DNA of 47,292 nt from Scytonema sp. RU_4_4 (GCA_012031965.1 JAAUSC010000030.1:1-47292), one strand, 5' to 3'. Shown: positions 7,713 to 15,470, counted from the stretch's first letter. Made by a program: numbers and translations. The notes: a model not told the origin generated them from the letters alone.

Positions 7713-7832
7713 TACATTGCCTATCACTTCCATTGGTCGCACGAACATGTTCTAACGCTAGAGCATACAGAGCGCTTGCGTTGGGTTGCAGAGATTGCTG
7801 ACATCAATCAACGCTTTAACGAACAACTTTAA
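7671..7832 (+). CDS. DUF6760 family protein, readable only by -1 frameshift or non-canonical start
   Basis: The frame is open from 7662 to the TAA at 7830-7832 and encodes IIGYPLERLYKEV followed by AYIAYHFHW, the LEHTERLRWVAEI motif and a DINQRFNEQL end. I recognise this as DUF6760, a small family found in eCIS clusters at this place between the two tube genes. No ATG, GTG or TTG codon is in frame except a TTG near the C-terminus, so it cannot start normally; ATT (7674) or ATA (7671) would be the only local choices. Translation as a -1 fusion with the preceding gene explains this best. A single missing G (seven instead of six) would also fuse the two frames. The function is unknown. Confidence 0.7.
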   Translation: MIGYPLERLYKEVAYIAYHFHWSHEHVLTLEHTERLRWVAEIADINQRFNEQL

Positions 7833-7852
7833 TAACTAGGAGTTAACAACCG

Positions 7853-8335
7853 ATGCCTTCTTTGGGTATGAATGCTGCCTATGGTGCTGGCAGCAGTATT
7901 GCAGGTGCTACGCTTGACCCTTACCATGCTTTTAATTTCTTGATTGAAATTGAAGGAATTTTGGTCGGAGGTTTTTCTGAGTGCAGTGGTCTGGAAGTAG
8001 AAACAGAGTACTATGATTACCGTGAAGGAGGTGTCAATGAATATATGCACCGCTTTATCGGTCCAACTAAATATCAACCCCTGGTCTTAAAACACGGGCT
8101 GACCGTAGTTAATGGTTTGTGGACTTGGCATCAAGAAGTTGTTCAAGCAATTGATACAGGCAAGTTTAAACGTCGAAACGGCACGGTTTACTTGTTAAGC
8201 AAGCAAAAAATTCCAGTCAAGTGGTGGAACTTTAAAGACGCTTTTCCTTGTAAGTGGACTGGACCACAACTTAAGGCTGACTCTGGCGATGTTGCTTTCG
8301 AGAGTGTAGAACTTGCCCATCGAGGATTGAGCTAA
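7853..8335 (+). CDS. Tail tube protein 2 (gp19 family, Afp5-like)
   Basis: A 160-aa second member of the gp19 tube family with the conserved YHAFNFLIEIEGILVGGFSECSGL start, the YDYREGGVNEYMHRF segment, LKHGLTVVNGLWTW and the C-terminal SGDVAFESVELAHRGL strand. It is slightly longer at the N-terminus than tube 1. In Afp/PVC a distinct tube paralogue forms the first ring that joins the spike/baseplate to the bulk tube; the position next to the LysM and spike genes fits that role. The ribosome binding site AGGAG (7838-7842) precedes the ATG. Confidence 0.93.
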   Translation: MPSLGMNAAYGAGSSIAGATLDPYHAFNFLIEIEGILVGGFSECSGLEVETEYYDYREGGVNEYMHRFIGPTKYQPLVLKHGLTVVNGLWTWHQEVVQAIDTGKFKRRNGTVYLLSKQKIPVKWWNFKDAFPCKWTGPQLKADSGDVAFESVELAHRGLS

Positions 8336-8461
8336 CCCACATCTACGTTAAGTCATTGAGACACAGAAATGGACGTTACAGTTTGAAATGAAAACTTTCA
8401 ACAATGGTACCAGCGTCTCTTCAAAATTCTTTGAACTTATTTATTTATATCAGGCAGATTT

Positions 8462-11400
8462 ATGACACCTATGGCAGAGTCATATCAACAACCTGCAACA
8501 CAGACAAACGATACGTTACCATCTTCCACGCATATTCAGCGCCTTGAGGATCGCCGCACTGAACCTTCTGGAATAGTTGATGTTCGACCATTCCAATCTC
8601 GGTTTACCCGTGTACCAGAGTGGATAGTGCAGCGTTCGGCTGTGCTAAATGGAATACTAAAACGCTATGGCAGTCAAAACAATACTTCAGCAGAAGAAGC
8701 TGATTTAGTACTTGTTGCTCCGTCACAAGCAGTCCCTAGAGATGAAACTCCTACCTTTGAAACCGCAACTCAAACAACAACACCATCTTCTGTACCAATT
8801 GCCCGTGCTAGTCGCCCAGAGTTAACAATTCAACGCAGTTCCACTCCTACACAACCCTCTCCTACCCCCTCAGTCCCACAACAGTTTCCACAACAGAGGG
8901 AATCCCAACGCCAGTCGCCGTTGACTGTGAAGAACCCTCCCGCAGCGCCGACTTTGCAACGCACTGCTTCCCCCTCCCCCTCATACTCCAGCCTACGGCT
9001 CGCTCCGCTAACATCCCCCTCATCCCCCAGCCTACGGCTCTCTAGCCCCGTAGGGGGCGCTGCGCAAACGCTAACATCCTCCTCATCCCCCAGCCTACGG
9101 CTCGCTCCGCTAACATCCTCCCCTCCTCCCTCTGGTCAATTTCGTGTAAGCCGCAAGGCAATTCCCTTACCCAAACTTCAGGCAAGCACTTCATCCCAAA
9201 CTGAATCAAGTTCATTACTTCCTACAAATACTCCGCCAAATTCCACACTCGTTTCAGCTAAAAAAGACTTGGGAGAGGGAAAAAGCGCAGATGAGGACGA
9301 AGGTTCTACCATAATTTACTCGTCAATTGATGCTTCAAACCATCCTCCTGTGGCTGAGGAAATAACTCCTATATCGCACCAATCCCAAAATCCCGAACCA
9401 TCGCTAATTTTCCCCAAACGCCTTTCACAAAGCTCTACTAATAATTCTGAGAATTCTAGTTTTTCATCCCAGTTAGGGATGGAAAATGTCTCTAGCAATC
9501 AAAACTCTATTAAAACAGATATTTCTCAACCAAGTATAAATCAGCAAACACTAACTAGAGAAATTGCAACCAAGCCAGAAGTTTCTCAAATCTCAACACA
9601 ATCTCTGATATTGCCAAAACGCCTTCAAGAATCTTCACCAACGATTGGTGGTACTCATATTACTTTAGATGGTGATAGAAAATGGCTAGTTGAACGCTCA
9701 TTGAATAAAGATAAATCAACTCATGAACCTCTTTTATTTGCTAATAATAACACTCAGCTTCGACGAATTTATATTGAAAATAAAATACGAAACAATCAGT
9801 TACAAGAATCAAAAAAATCGCTAATTTTACCAAAATACCTTTCACAAAGCTCTACTAATAATTCTGAGAATTCTAGTTTTTCATCCCAGTTAGGGATAGA
9901 AAATGTCTCTAGCAATCAAAACTTTATAAAAACAGATATTTCTCAGCTAACTATAAATCAACCAGTACTCGCTAGAGAAATTGCAACCAAACCAGGAATC
10001 TCTCAAGCATCAGCACAATCTCTGATATTACCAAAACGCCTTCAACAAGAATATTCGCCAACTACTGGTAGCGCCCATATTACCTTACAAGGTACAGTGG
10101 GACACTCGGCTAGTCAGCGAAATTCAACCAAGCAAAATATTGCACAAATCCCTAAAGAGAACACTCAATATCGACGAAATATAATTGAAAAGGAAATACG
10201 AAAATATCAGTCCCAAGAATCAAAAAAATCGCTAATTTTACAAAAAAGACTTTCACAAAGTACTGATTCTTCTGAAGATTCTAGTTCTTTATCCCAGTTA
10301 GGGATAGAAAATGTCTCTGGCAATCAAAACTTTATTAAAACAGATATTTCTCAGCTAACTATAAATCAACCAGTTCTCGCTAGAGAAATGACAACCAAAT
10401 CAGGAATCTCTCAAGCATCAACACAATCTCTGATATTACCAAAACGCCTTCAACAAGAATCTTCACCAACTGCTGATAGCGCTCATGTTACCGTAGAAAG
10501 TAGAGTGGAACGCTCCGCTCTTCAGAGAAACTCAACTCAGCAAAATATTGCACAAACAGCTACAAATAACACTCAACATCTACCACCGATTGTTGGAGAA
10601 ATTACTGCTATCAATCAATTTTCACAGTCAGAACAATTTCTGATATTACCAAAACACTTTTCACATGGAGCTAAAAATGATGAAAATTCTAGTTCTTCAT
10701 CGTCATCAAGGATAGAAAGTGCCTCTAGCAATCAAAATACTAATAAAAAAAATGTTTCTCAAAAAACTATAAATCAATCTACACTAGCTAGAGAAATTGC
10801 AACCAAACCAGAAATTTCTCAGATGCCAACACAATCTTTAATATTACCAAAACGATTTCAACAAGAAACTTCACCAACTTCTGGTAGGAATCATGTCACC
10901 TTACAAGATGGCATAGAACGGTCATCTAAGCAGGATAATTCAACTCAGCAAAATATTGCAAAAGTTTCCACAAACAATGCTCAAAACCAATTACCTATTG
11001 TTGGGGAAATTGCATCCACGTTACATGAATCCTCACAACCAGAACCATCGCTGATTTTACCAAAGCGCTTGAGTGAAGCCTCTACTAGCAATGCTGAAAG
11101 TTCCGGACGATCTCGCAATTTACCCATAAGTACGTTGCAAAGGAAAGTAGGACGTGAGAGTAGTTTAAAGACTTCTGTTGTCGCGAGCGCGCGTAGCGCA
11201 GCGCCCTTACGGGCGATCGCCTCAGAAATTCCTTCGACTGAGAATTCGTTAGAACAACAGAACATGGTCTGGCGTAAAAGTGTGAGTACAGCCTCATCTG
11301 AAAACTTGCTTTCTCATGTCAGCAATAGCAACCATCAGGCTGAGATGCCTCTAGCAATCAATTCAGTAAGAGGAGAACAATATATTGCTCGCAAAATCTC

Positions 11401-11599
11401 AACCACATCCAGCCCTAACTCTATTACAACAGCAGAAGTGAACAACGCAAGACAGACCACAACTCAAACAACACCAGCGCAAACAAACACACAAACCAAT
11501 GAAATCAATGTGGCGCAGATTGCCGAACAGGTGAGCCGTATTCTGCATCGCAACCTATCTATTGAACGCGAGCGTCGGGGGATGAACCTATGGTACTAG
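8462..11599 (+). CDS. Large Ser/Gln/Thr-rich repetitive eCIS protein with conserved C-terminal helix
   Basis: A 1045-aa low-complexity protein. Residues about 1-75 are more ordered and include a PEWIVQRSAVLNGILKRYG segment. Residues 75-310 are Pro/Ser-rich. Residues 314-862 are four tandem units of 136-139 aa plus a partial fifth, each with two SLILPKRL motifs about 68 aa apart. The final ~35 residues (INVAQIAEQVSRILHRNLSI then ERERRGMNLWY) form a charged amphipathic helix of a type seen at the end of proteins encoded at this place in other eCIS clusters. There are no signal peptide and no long hydrophobic helices. It overlaps the LysM gene by 10 bases. A length-ruler, sheath-lumen or cargo-tether role is possible; it does not resemble classical tape measures. 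Confidence 0.8.
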   Translation: MTPMAESYQQPATQTNDTLPSSTHIQRLEDRRTEPSGIVDVRPFQSRFTRVPEWIVQRSAVLNGILKRYGSQNNTSAEEADLVLVAPSQAVPRDETPTFETATQTTTPSSVPIARASRPELTIQRSSTPTQPSPTPSVPQQFPQQRESQRQSPLTVKNPPAAPTLQRTASPSPSYSSLRLAPLTSPSSPSLRLSSPVGGAAQTLTSSSSPSLRLAPLTSSPPPSGQFRVSRKAIPLPKLQASTSSQTESSSLLPTNTPPNSTLVSAKKDLGEGKSADEDEGSTIIYSSIDASNHPPVAEEITPISHQSQNPEPSLIFPKRLSQSSTNNSENSSFSSQLGMENVSSNQNSIKTDISQPSINQQTLTREIATKPEVSQISTQSLILPKRLQESSPTIGGTHITLDGDRKWLVERSLNKDKSTHEPLLFANNNTQLRRIYIENKIRNNQLQESKKSLILPKYLSQSSTNNSENSSFSSQLGIENVSSNQNFIKTDISQLTINQPVLAREIATKPGISQASAQSLILPKRLQQEYSPTTGSAHITLQGTVGHSASQRNSTKQNIAQIPKENTQYRRNIIEKEIRKYQSQESKKSLILQKRLSQSTDSSEDSSSLSQLGIENVSGNQNFIKTDISQLTINQPVLAREMTTKSGISQASTQSLILPKRLQQESSPTADSAHVTVESRVERSALQRNSTQQNIAQTATNNTQHLPPIVGEITAINQFSQSEQFLILPKHFSHGAKNDENSSSSSSSRIESASSNQNTNKKNVSQKTINQSTLAREIATKPEISQMPTQSLILPKRFQQETSPTSGRNHVTLQDGIERSSKQDNSTQQNIAKVSTNNAQNQLPIVGEIASTLHESSQPEPSLILPKRLSEASTSNAESSGRSRNLPISTLQRKVGRESSLKTSVVASARSAAPLRAIASEIPSTENSLEQQNMVWRKSVSTASSENLLSHVSNSNHQAEMPLAINSVRGEQYIARKISTTSSPNSITTAEVNNARQTTTQTTPAQTNTQTNEINVAQIAEQVSRILHRNLSIERERRGMNLWY
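8989..9116. repeat. Intergenic-type palindromic repeats inside the coding region
   Basis: CAGCCTACGGCTCGCTCCGC followed by TAACAT occurs at 8989-9014 and again at 9091-9116, with a diverged copy in between (9028-9076, containing TAGCCCCGTAGGGGGCGC). These are typical intergenic repeats of filamentous cyanobacteria, but here they are translated in frame as SLRLAPLTS-like peptides. Confidence 0.7.
9401..11124. repeat. Four long coding tandem repeats (408-417 bp) plus a partial unit
   Basis: Units start at 9401, 9818, 10229, 10637 and 11048 (partial). Units 1-3 share long nearly identical stretches, for example the segment encoding SSNQNFIKTDISQ; units 4 and 5 are more diverged. The unit number is likely to vary between strains through recombination. 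Confidence 0.85.
11180..11221. repeat. GCGCGTAGCGCAGCGCCC-type repeat translated in frame
   Basis: A GC-rich cyanobacterial repeat ending in a HIP1 octamer is embedded in the 1045-aa gene, where it encodes VVASARSAAPLRAIAS between AT-richer sequence. The reading frame is kept. Confidence 0.55.
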
Positions 11600-12291
11600 C
11601 AGGAGCTGCATCAAAAAGCGTAACCAAGTTAGAAATTCAACCGCTCAATCCTTTAACCATGTCACCAAGCGGGAAACCAATCAAAGTAGCTTTTAATCCC
11701 AATTCCTATTCAATTACAAAGAGTGTAACTTGGAAAACTCCAGACAGCACAACAGGTGACGGGAAAACACAAGAATTACTCAATGCCCCTAAATTAACTT
11801 TTGGTGGTGGCAGCAGTCGTATACTTACCATCAATGAGCTTTTTTTTGATGTCACTGAACCAGGTAGTGGAAAGGATGTTAGAGCAAAAACCAACGAGAT
11901 AGTTGCGCTCACCCGCATTAACAGAACTTTTAAACAGCCTCCAGCCTGTCGCGTAAGTTGGGGGACTGCTCCAAGTGGTTCTGACTTTCCTTTCGATGGG
12001 GTGATCACAGATTTAACACAAACGTTTACGCTTTTTAAAAAAGACGGTACTCCAGTTCGGGCGACGTTGAGTGTTACCTTCACAGAATATCTAAAACCAA
12101 AGGATGACCAACGCAAAACTGACCCAGAATTAACTACCCACACGGTCAAACGCGGCGACAGTCTAAGCAGCATTGCAGGTAAACTCTACGGAGAACCAAC
12201 CCTCTGGCGCTTAATTGCGGAAGCTAACGGTCTGGACGACCCGCGCCTGCTGCAGATTGGCAAGGTTTTAACTATTCCAGAAGTCTACTAG
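11590..12291 (+). CDS. CIS tube-associated LysM protein (Afp7/Cis7-like)
   Basis: A 233-aa protein. Residues about 14-175 form the domain typical of Afp7/Pvc7 and gp53-like baseplate proteins, with the FNPNSYSITKSVTW motif, the LFFDVTEPG segment and the PPACRVSWG motif. Residues about 183-233 are a C-terminal LysM domain (HTVKRGDSLSSIAGKLYG through GKVLTIPEVY). In Afp/PVC this protein forms the inner baseplate ring that clamps the first tube layer to the spike; the LysM there is structural. The ATG lies inside the end of the 1045-aa gene (overlap 11590-11599), which indicates tight coupling. Confidence 0.9.
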   Translation: MVLAGAASKSVTKLEIQPLNPLTMSPSGKPIKVAFNPNSYSITKSVTWKTPDSTTGDGKTQELLNAPKLTFGGGSSRILTINELFFDVTEPGSGKDVRAKTNEIVALTRINRTFKQPPACRVSWGTAPSGSDFPFDGVITDLTQTFTLFKKDGTPVRATLSVTFTEYLKPKDDQRKTDPELTTHTVKRGDSLSSIAGKLYGEPTLWRLIAEANGLDDPRLLQIGKVLTIPEVY

Positions 12292-12472
12292 GGGGTTAAT
12301 CAACACAAATATGACGGTTGTTTCCAGAACTGACTTTTCACGGCATGTGGAAAAGGTGATTGTGTGGGTAACACACGCCCTGATTTTGACCTTCATCATT
12401 TTCATTAATCTAAAATTATTGAGAATGAGGCTGTGGAAAAAGCTACGCTGTTTCGTGGTTTGAGGACTTCCC

Positions 12473-13573
12473 GTGAAAAGTAAGGCTTCTAAAGAACTGT
12501 TTCTACCAGATTTTGATGTTCTCGTTAACAAATCGCCGATACCTCTGAATGCAGAGTTGCAGTTAATTCGCATTACAGTTGATGAGGATGTGAATATACC
12601 TAGTATGTTTACTTTGGAATTTGCTGGACTAGACGAGCGACCATTACCTGATATTCCATTGATTGACAAACCCAATCTCTTTGAGATTGGTGGTGAGATT
12701 ACAGTGAAACTGGGTTATCACCACGGTAAAATAGAACCTGTGATCATAGGCGAGATTACTGCCCTAGAGCCAGAGTTTCATTTCCAATTGCCGCCTAGCT
12801 TAAAAGTGCGGGGTTACGATCGCCGCCATAGACTGCTCAGAGGTCGCAAAACTCGAACATTTCTCAACAAAACAGACAGCCAGATTGCAACTCAAATTGC
12901 TCAGGAGGCAAAGTTAACCCCCCAGGTCATAAATAGTAAAGTGAAGCATGAGTACGTGCTGCAAGCAAACCAAACAGATTGGGAATTTTTGCAAGCCCGT
13001 GCCCGTCAGATTCAGTATGAGGTGGTCGTAGAAGACAAAAAGCTGTTTTTCCGACCTGTGGGTAATAACAAGCCCCAGATTATGACCTTAACCTTTATGG
13101 ATGATTTGCTGGAGTTTTACCCTCGTGTCTCTGCTATGGGTCAGGTTGATGAAATTACCGTGCAAGGATGGGACCCTTTGCTAAAAAAACAAAAAATCGT
13201 CGGGCGCGGGAGAAAGGAAGTCTCCAAGATGGGTGGGAAAAAAAGTGGAGCAGCGCAGAGTCAAAAAGCCTTTAGCAAGGCTACTGGAGTTTCGATCTCT
13301 CACCCGATTAGAACTCAGCAAGAAGCTGATCAACTTGCCAACGCTAATTTTAATGCTGGAGTACTCAGTTTTATTACAGGTGAAGGAGTGTGTCACGGAC
13401 GCACAGATTTAAAAGCAGGCAAAGTTATCAAAATTGATGGCGATCGCATCGGTAAACAGTACCGAGGACAGTACTACGTCACCGCAGTCAATCATCGCCT
13501 CAACGCTAGGACTAGCCACTATGGTCCTGGTGGTTACTACACTCATTTCACTGTTCAGAGAAATGCTTTTTAA
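12473..13573 (+). CDS. Phage late control D / VgrG N-terminal-like spike protein (Afp8 N half)
   Basis: A 366-aa protein of the gpD/gp27-like family. The N-terminal FLPDFDVLVNKSPIPLNAEL strand, the EITVKLGYHHGKIEPVIIGEI beta-barrel motif and the FLNKTDSQIATQIAQEA helix are typical, and the C-terminal YYVTAVNHRLNARTSHYGPGGYYTHFTVQR strand is the hallmark end of gp27-like hub domains. It forms the trimeric hub below the tube. The start is GTG at 12473, supported by TGAGGA at 12461-12466. The OB-fold/spike half is encoded by a separate gene at 13824, so the Afp8/VgrG protein is split here. The gap of 182 bases upstream holds nothing obvious. Confidence 0.9.
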   Translation: MKSKASKELFLPDFDVLVNKSPIPLNAELQLIRITVDEDVNIPSMFTLEFAGLDERPLPDIPLIDKPNLFEIGGEITVKLGYHHGKIEPVIIGEITALEPEFHFQLPPSLKVRGYDRRHRLLRGRKTRTFLNKTDSQIATQIAQEAKLTPQVINSKVKHEYVLQANQTDWEFLQARARQIQYEVVVEDKKLFFRPVGNNKPQIMTLTFMDDLLEFYPRVSAMGQVDEITVQGWDPLLKKQKIVGRGRKEVSKMGGKKSGAAQSQKAFSKATGVSISHPIRTQQEADQLANANFNAGVLSFITGEGVCHGRTDLKAGKVIKIDGDRIGKQYRGQYYVTAVNHRLNARTSHYGPGGYYTHFTVQRNAF

Positions 13574-13585
13574 TGGTTGATGGTT

Positions 13586-13729
13586 ATACCAATTCTCAAT
13601 GAAGATGCACTTAATGTTTATTAAACGATTAGCAACAAGACGCCTTCGCGTAGCGTGCGCCTGCTGCGCATAGCACGCGCCCGAGTGAAAGAGTAAGTAT
13701 TAAGTGCAAGTTTACTCCAGAATTGGTAT
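13586..13729. repeat. MITE-like element with ATACCAATTCT ends
   Basis: ATACCAATTCT at 13586-13596 is mirrored by AGAATTGGTAT at 13719-13729, and the similarity continues inward (TGCACTTAAT and ATTAAGTGCA). The GC-rich centre has GCGTAGCG/GCGC palindromes. It lies between the two spike genes. Confidence 0.65.
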
Positions 13730-13823
13730 TAGTAGTTAGTAGTTAATCGTTCTTTTTGGCAATTAACAACTAGTACCTGCTAATTTCCATTCTTAATAAA
13801 ATTTCAAATGGAGTATAACAATC

Positions 13824-14474
13824 GTGAGTTTATTTGAAGTACTGGTTGACACGCAAACGCAGCAGGAAATGTCCCAGAAGATTTATGGAGTAGTGATTGG
13901 AATTGTTAGCAATATCAATGACCCGAAAAAGCTAGGACGGGTAAAAGTCAAATTTCCCTGGTTAAGTGATAATGATGAAAGCTATTGGGCACGCATCGCT
14001 ACACCAATGGCAGGTTCGCAACGAGGATTTTATTTTATACCAGAAATTAATGATGAGGTGCTTGTTGTCTTTGAACATGGAGACGTGCGTTTTCCTTACA
14101 TTCTTGGTGCTCTGTGGAATGTTAAAGATGTTCCTCCTCCAGAGGCGAAACTTGACGGGAAAAATAACATTCGCCTGATTAAATCCCGTAGCGGTCATGT
14201 GATCTCTTTAGATGATACAAAAGGACAAGAAACTATCGAAATTCTTGATAAGAGTAAAAAGAACAGCATAAAAGTTGATACAAAAGCCAATACTATTACC
14301 ATCACAACAGACAAAGATATTACACTCTCTGCCCCCAAAGGTATCATCAAGTTAGATGCCAAACAAATTGAAATAAATTCCAAAAACACAACCAACATTA
14401 CAGCAAAAACAGGGATGAATATCGAGGCTACCGCCAATATGAATATCAAAGGCAGAATAATAAATCTTAATTAG
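13824..14474 (+). CDS. Phage baseplate assembly protein V / gp5-like spike (Afp8 C half)
   Basis: A 216-aa protein. Residues about 20-100 are the gp5/VgrG OB-fold (IYGVVIGIVSNINDPKKLGR, VKVKFPWLSDNDESYWARIA, GFYFIPEINDEVLVVFEHGD). The remainder is a beta-helix spike with repeating short strands (KVDTKANTITITTDKDITL, INSKNTTNITAKTG). It makes the membrane-piercing needle with the PAAR tip. The start is GTG at 13824, with GGAG at 13810-13813. It is separated from the hub half by a 250-base repeat-containing gap, unlike the single Afp8 gene. Confidence 0.93.
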   Translation: MSLFEVLVDTQTQQEMSQKIYGVVIGIVSNINDPKKLGRVKVKFPWLSDNDESYWARIATPMAGSQRGFYFIPEINDEVLVVFEHGDVRFPYILGALWNVKDVPPPEAKLDGKNNIRLIKSRSGHVISLDDTKGQETIEILDKSKKNSIKVDTKANTITITTDKDITLSAPKGIIKLDAKQIEINSKNTTNITAKTGMNIEATANMNIKGRIINLN

Positions 14475-14476
14475 TT

Positions 14477-14630
14477 AGAGGTCATTTATAAAGTAAATCT
14501 TAAGAGCCTGATTGATGTATTTTGTAGGTTGGGTCGAGGTGACCAGACCCAACTAAGAAGATAAATATTGGGTTTCGCTGCGCTCTACCCAACCTACACA
14601 GACTTAATCTTTACTTTATAAATCAACTCT
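14477..14630. repeat. MITE with ~21-bp imperfect terminal inverted repeats and GTAGGTTGGGT core
   Basis: The left end AGAG-N3-ATTTATAAAGTAAA (from 14477) is mirrored at the right end by TTTACTTTATAAAT-N3-CTCT (to 14630). Inside, GTAGGTTGGGT (14524-14534) pairs with ACCCAACCTAC (14587-14597). The core is shared with the elements at 385 and 29459, but the outer ends differ. Confidence 0.75.
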
Positions 14631-14662
14631 TAGTAGTTAGTAGTTAGTAGTTAGTAGTTAGT
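14631..14662. repeat. Heptamer tandem repeat (TAGTAGT)
   Basis: Four to five copies of the 7-base unit TAGTAGT lead directly into the PAAR gene start. Short tandem heptamers are common in heterocystous cyanobacteria. They occupy the place of the PAAR ribosome binding site. Confidence 0.8.
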
Positions 14663-14666
14663 AATT

Positions 14667-15056
14667 ATGAGAAAACCAGCAGCAAAACAAGGGGATACAA
14701 TAGTAGCAATCGACACACACCTTGTGATTGTTCCACCGGTTGCGGCACCTGTACCTACGCCTTTGCCATTTAAGGGTACCATTACTGCCAATCTCAGCCC
14801 CAATGTCAGAATCATGGGGATGCCAGCCGCGACGGTCGGTAGTATCGCTATTAATATACCACCGCATATTGTTCCACCTCCAGGTTCATTTGTGAAACCA
14901 CCTGCTAACAGAGGCACGATCGTATTTGGTAGTGCCACAGTTAAAATTAACGGCAAAATGGCAGCGAGGCTTGATGACCAGGCTTTAACTTGCAATGACC
15001 CAGTAGACCTGCCAGTAGGACGGGTAATTGCGAAAGGCACAGTCTTTATTGGTTAA
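14667..15056 (+). CDS. PAAR-like spike tip protein (Afp10-like)
   Basis: A 129-aa Gly/Pro/Ile-rich protein of the PAAR/DUF4280-like type: KPAAKQGDTIVAIDTHLV, then repeated short beta segments with PV.P.PLPFKGTI, MPAATVGSIA and GSATVKINGKMAARLDDQA, then the end GRVIAKGTVFIG. It caps the spike as a sharp cone. The ATG at 14667 follows a TAGTAGT heptamer array with no recognisable Shine-Dalgarno, so translation may be weak, fitting one copy per particle. The gp25 gene follows 13 bases later. Confidence 0.9.
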   Translation: MRKPAAKQGDTIVAIDTHLVIVPPVAAPVPTPLPFKGTITANLSPNVRIMGMPAATVGSIAINIPPHIVPPPGSFVKPPANRGTIVFGSATVKINGKMAARLDDQALTCNDPVDLPVGRVIAKGTVFIG

Positions 15057-15069
15057 TAAGGAGAGTAAG

Positions 15070-15470
15070 ATGTCTAAACCGTTTTTGGGAAAGGGTGTAG
15101 GCTTTCCGGTGACCGTGGAAAATAATGGCGCACTTGCCCAAGCCGCGCATGAAGAAAGCATTCGCCAGTCGGTTTGGATTATCCTTGGTACTGCCAAAGG
15201 TGAACGGGTTATGCGCCCAGATTTCGGCTGTGGAATTTACGATTTGGTATTTGAAGTGAATTCGCCTTCCACTGTTGGAAGGTGTCTCAAGCTGTACGAG
15301 AGGCGTTGCTTCTGTTTGAACCACGTATTGACGTACTGGATGTGCAGGTAGGGTCAGTTTCTGACTCTGAGGGAGAGAAACTGTTAATCAACATTGACTA
15401 TCAAGTTCGGGCTACCAATAACGTCTTCAACCTGGTTTATCCCTTTTATCTAGAAAGGAGTGCAGGCTGA
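15070..15470 (+). pseudogene. GPW/gp25 family baseplate protein (Afp9-like), frame broken by one base
   Basis: ATG at 15070 with GGAGAG just upstream. The first frame gives MSKPFLGKGVGFPVTVENNG through GCGIYDLVFEVNSPSTVGR (71 residues). From about 15282 the homology continues in the -1 frame as VSQAVREALLLFEPRIDVLD, through INIDYQVRATNNVFNLVYPF, to the TGA at 15468-15470. One extra G in AAGGTG (15279-15284) would restore a 133-aa protein, the usual gp25 length. gp25 is an essential wedge/baseplate-sheath nucleator, so loss would disable the particle unless a paralogue or frameshifting rescues it. No slippery heptamer is present. A true mutation or a homopolymer sequencing error are the options. 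Confidence 0.85.

Noticed and set aside
11706-12173. 155-codon minus-strand frame opposite the LysM gene
   Set aside because: Fully inside a clear gene on the other strand; composition typical of antisense shadow.
12268-12675. 135-codon minus-strand frame across the LysM/hub gap
   Set aside because: Covers the start of the hub gene and the gap; no homology or ribosome binding site.
14651-15040. 129-codon minus-strand open frame opposite the PAAR gene
   Set aside because: Mirror of the Pro/Gly/Ile-rich PAAR codons; no ribosome binding site or family resemblance.
15255-15347. Programmed frameshift in gp25, analogous to 7665
   Set aside because: No X XXY YYZ heptamer exists in the overlap of the two frames and no adjacent strong stem was seen; mutation or sequencing error is simpler.
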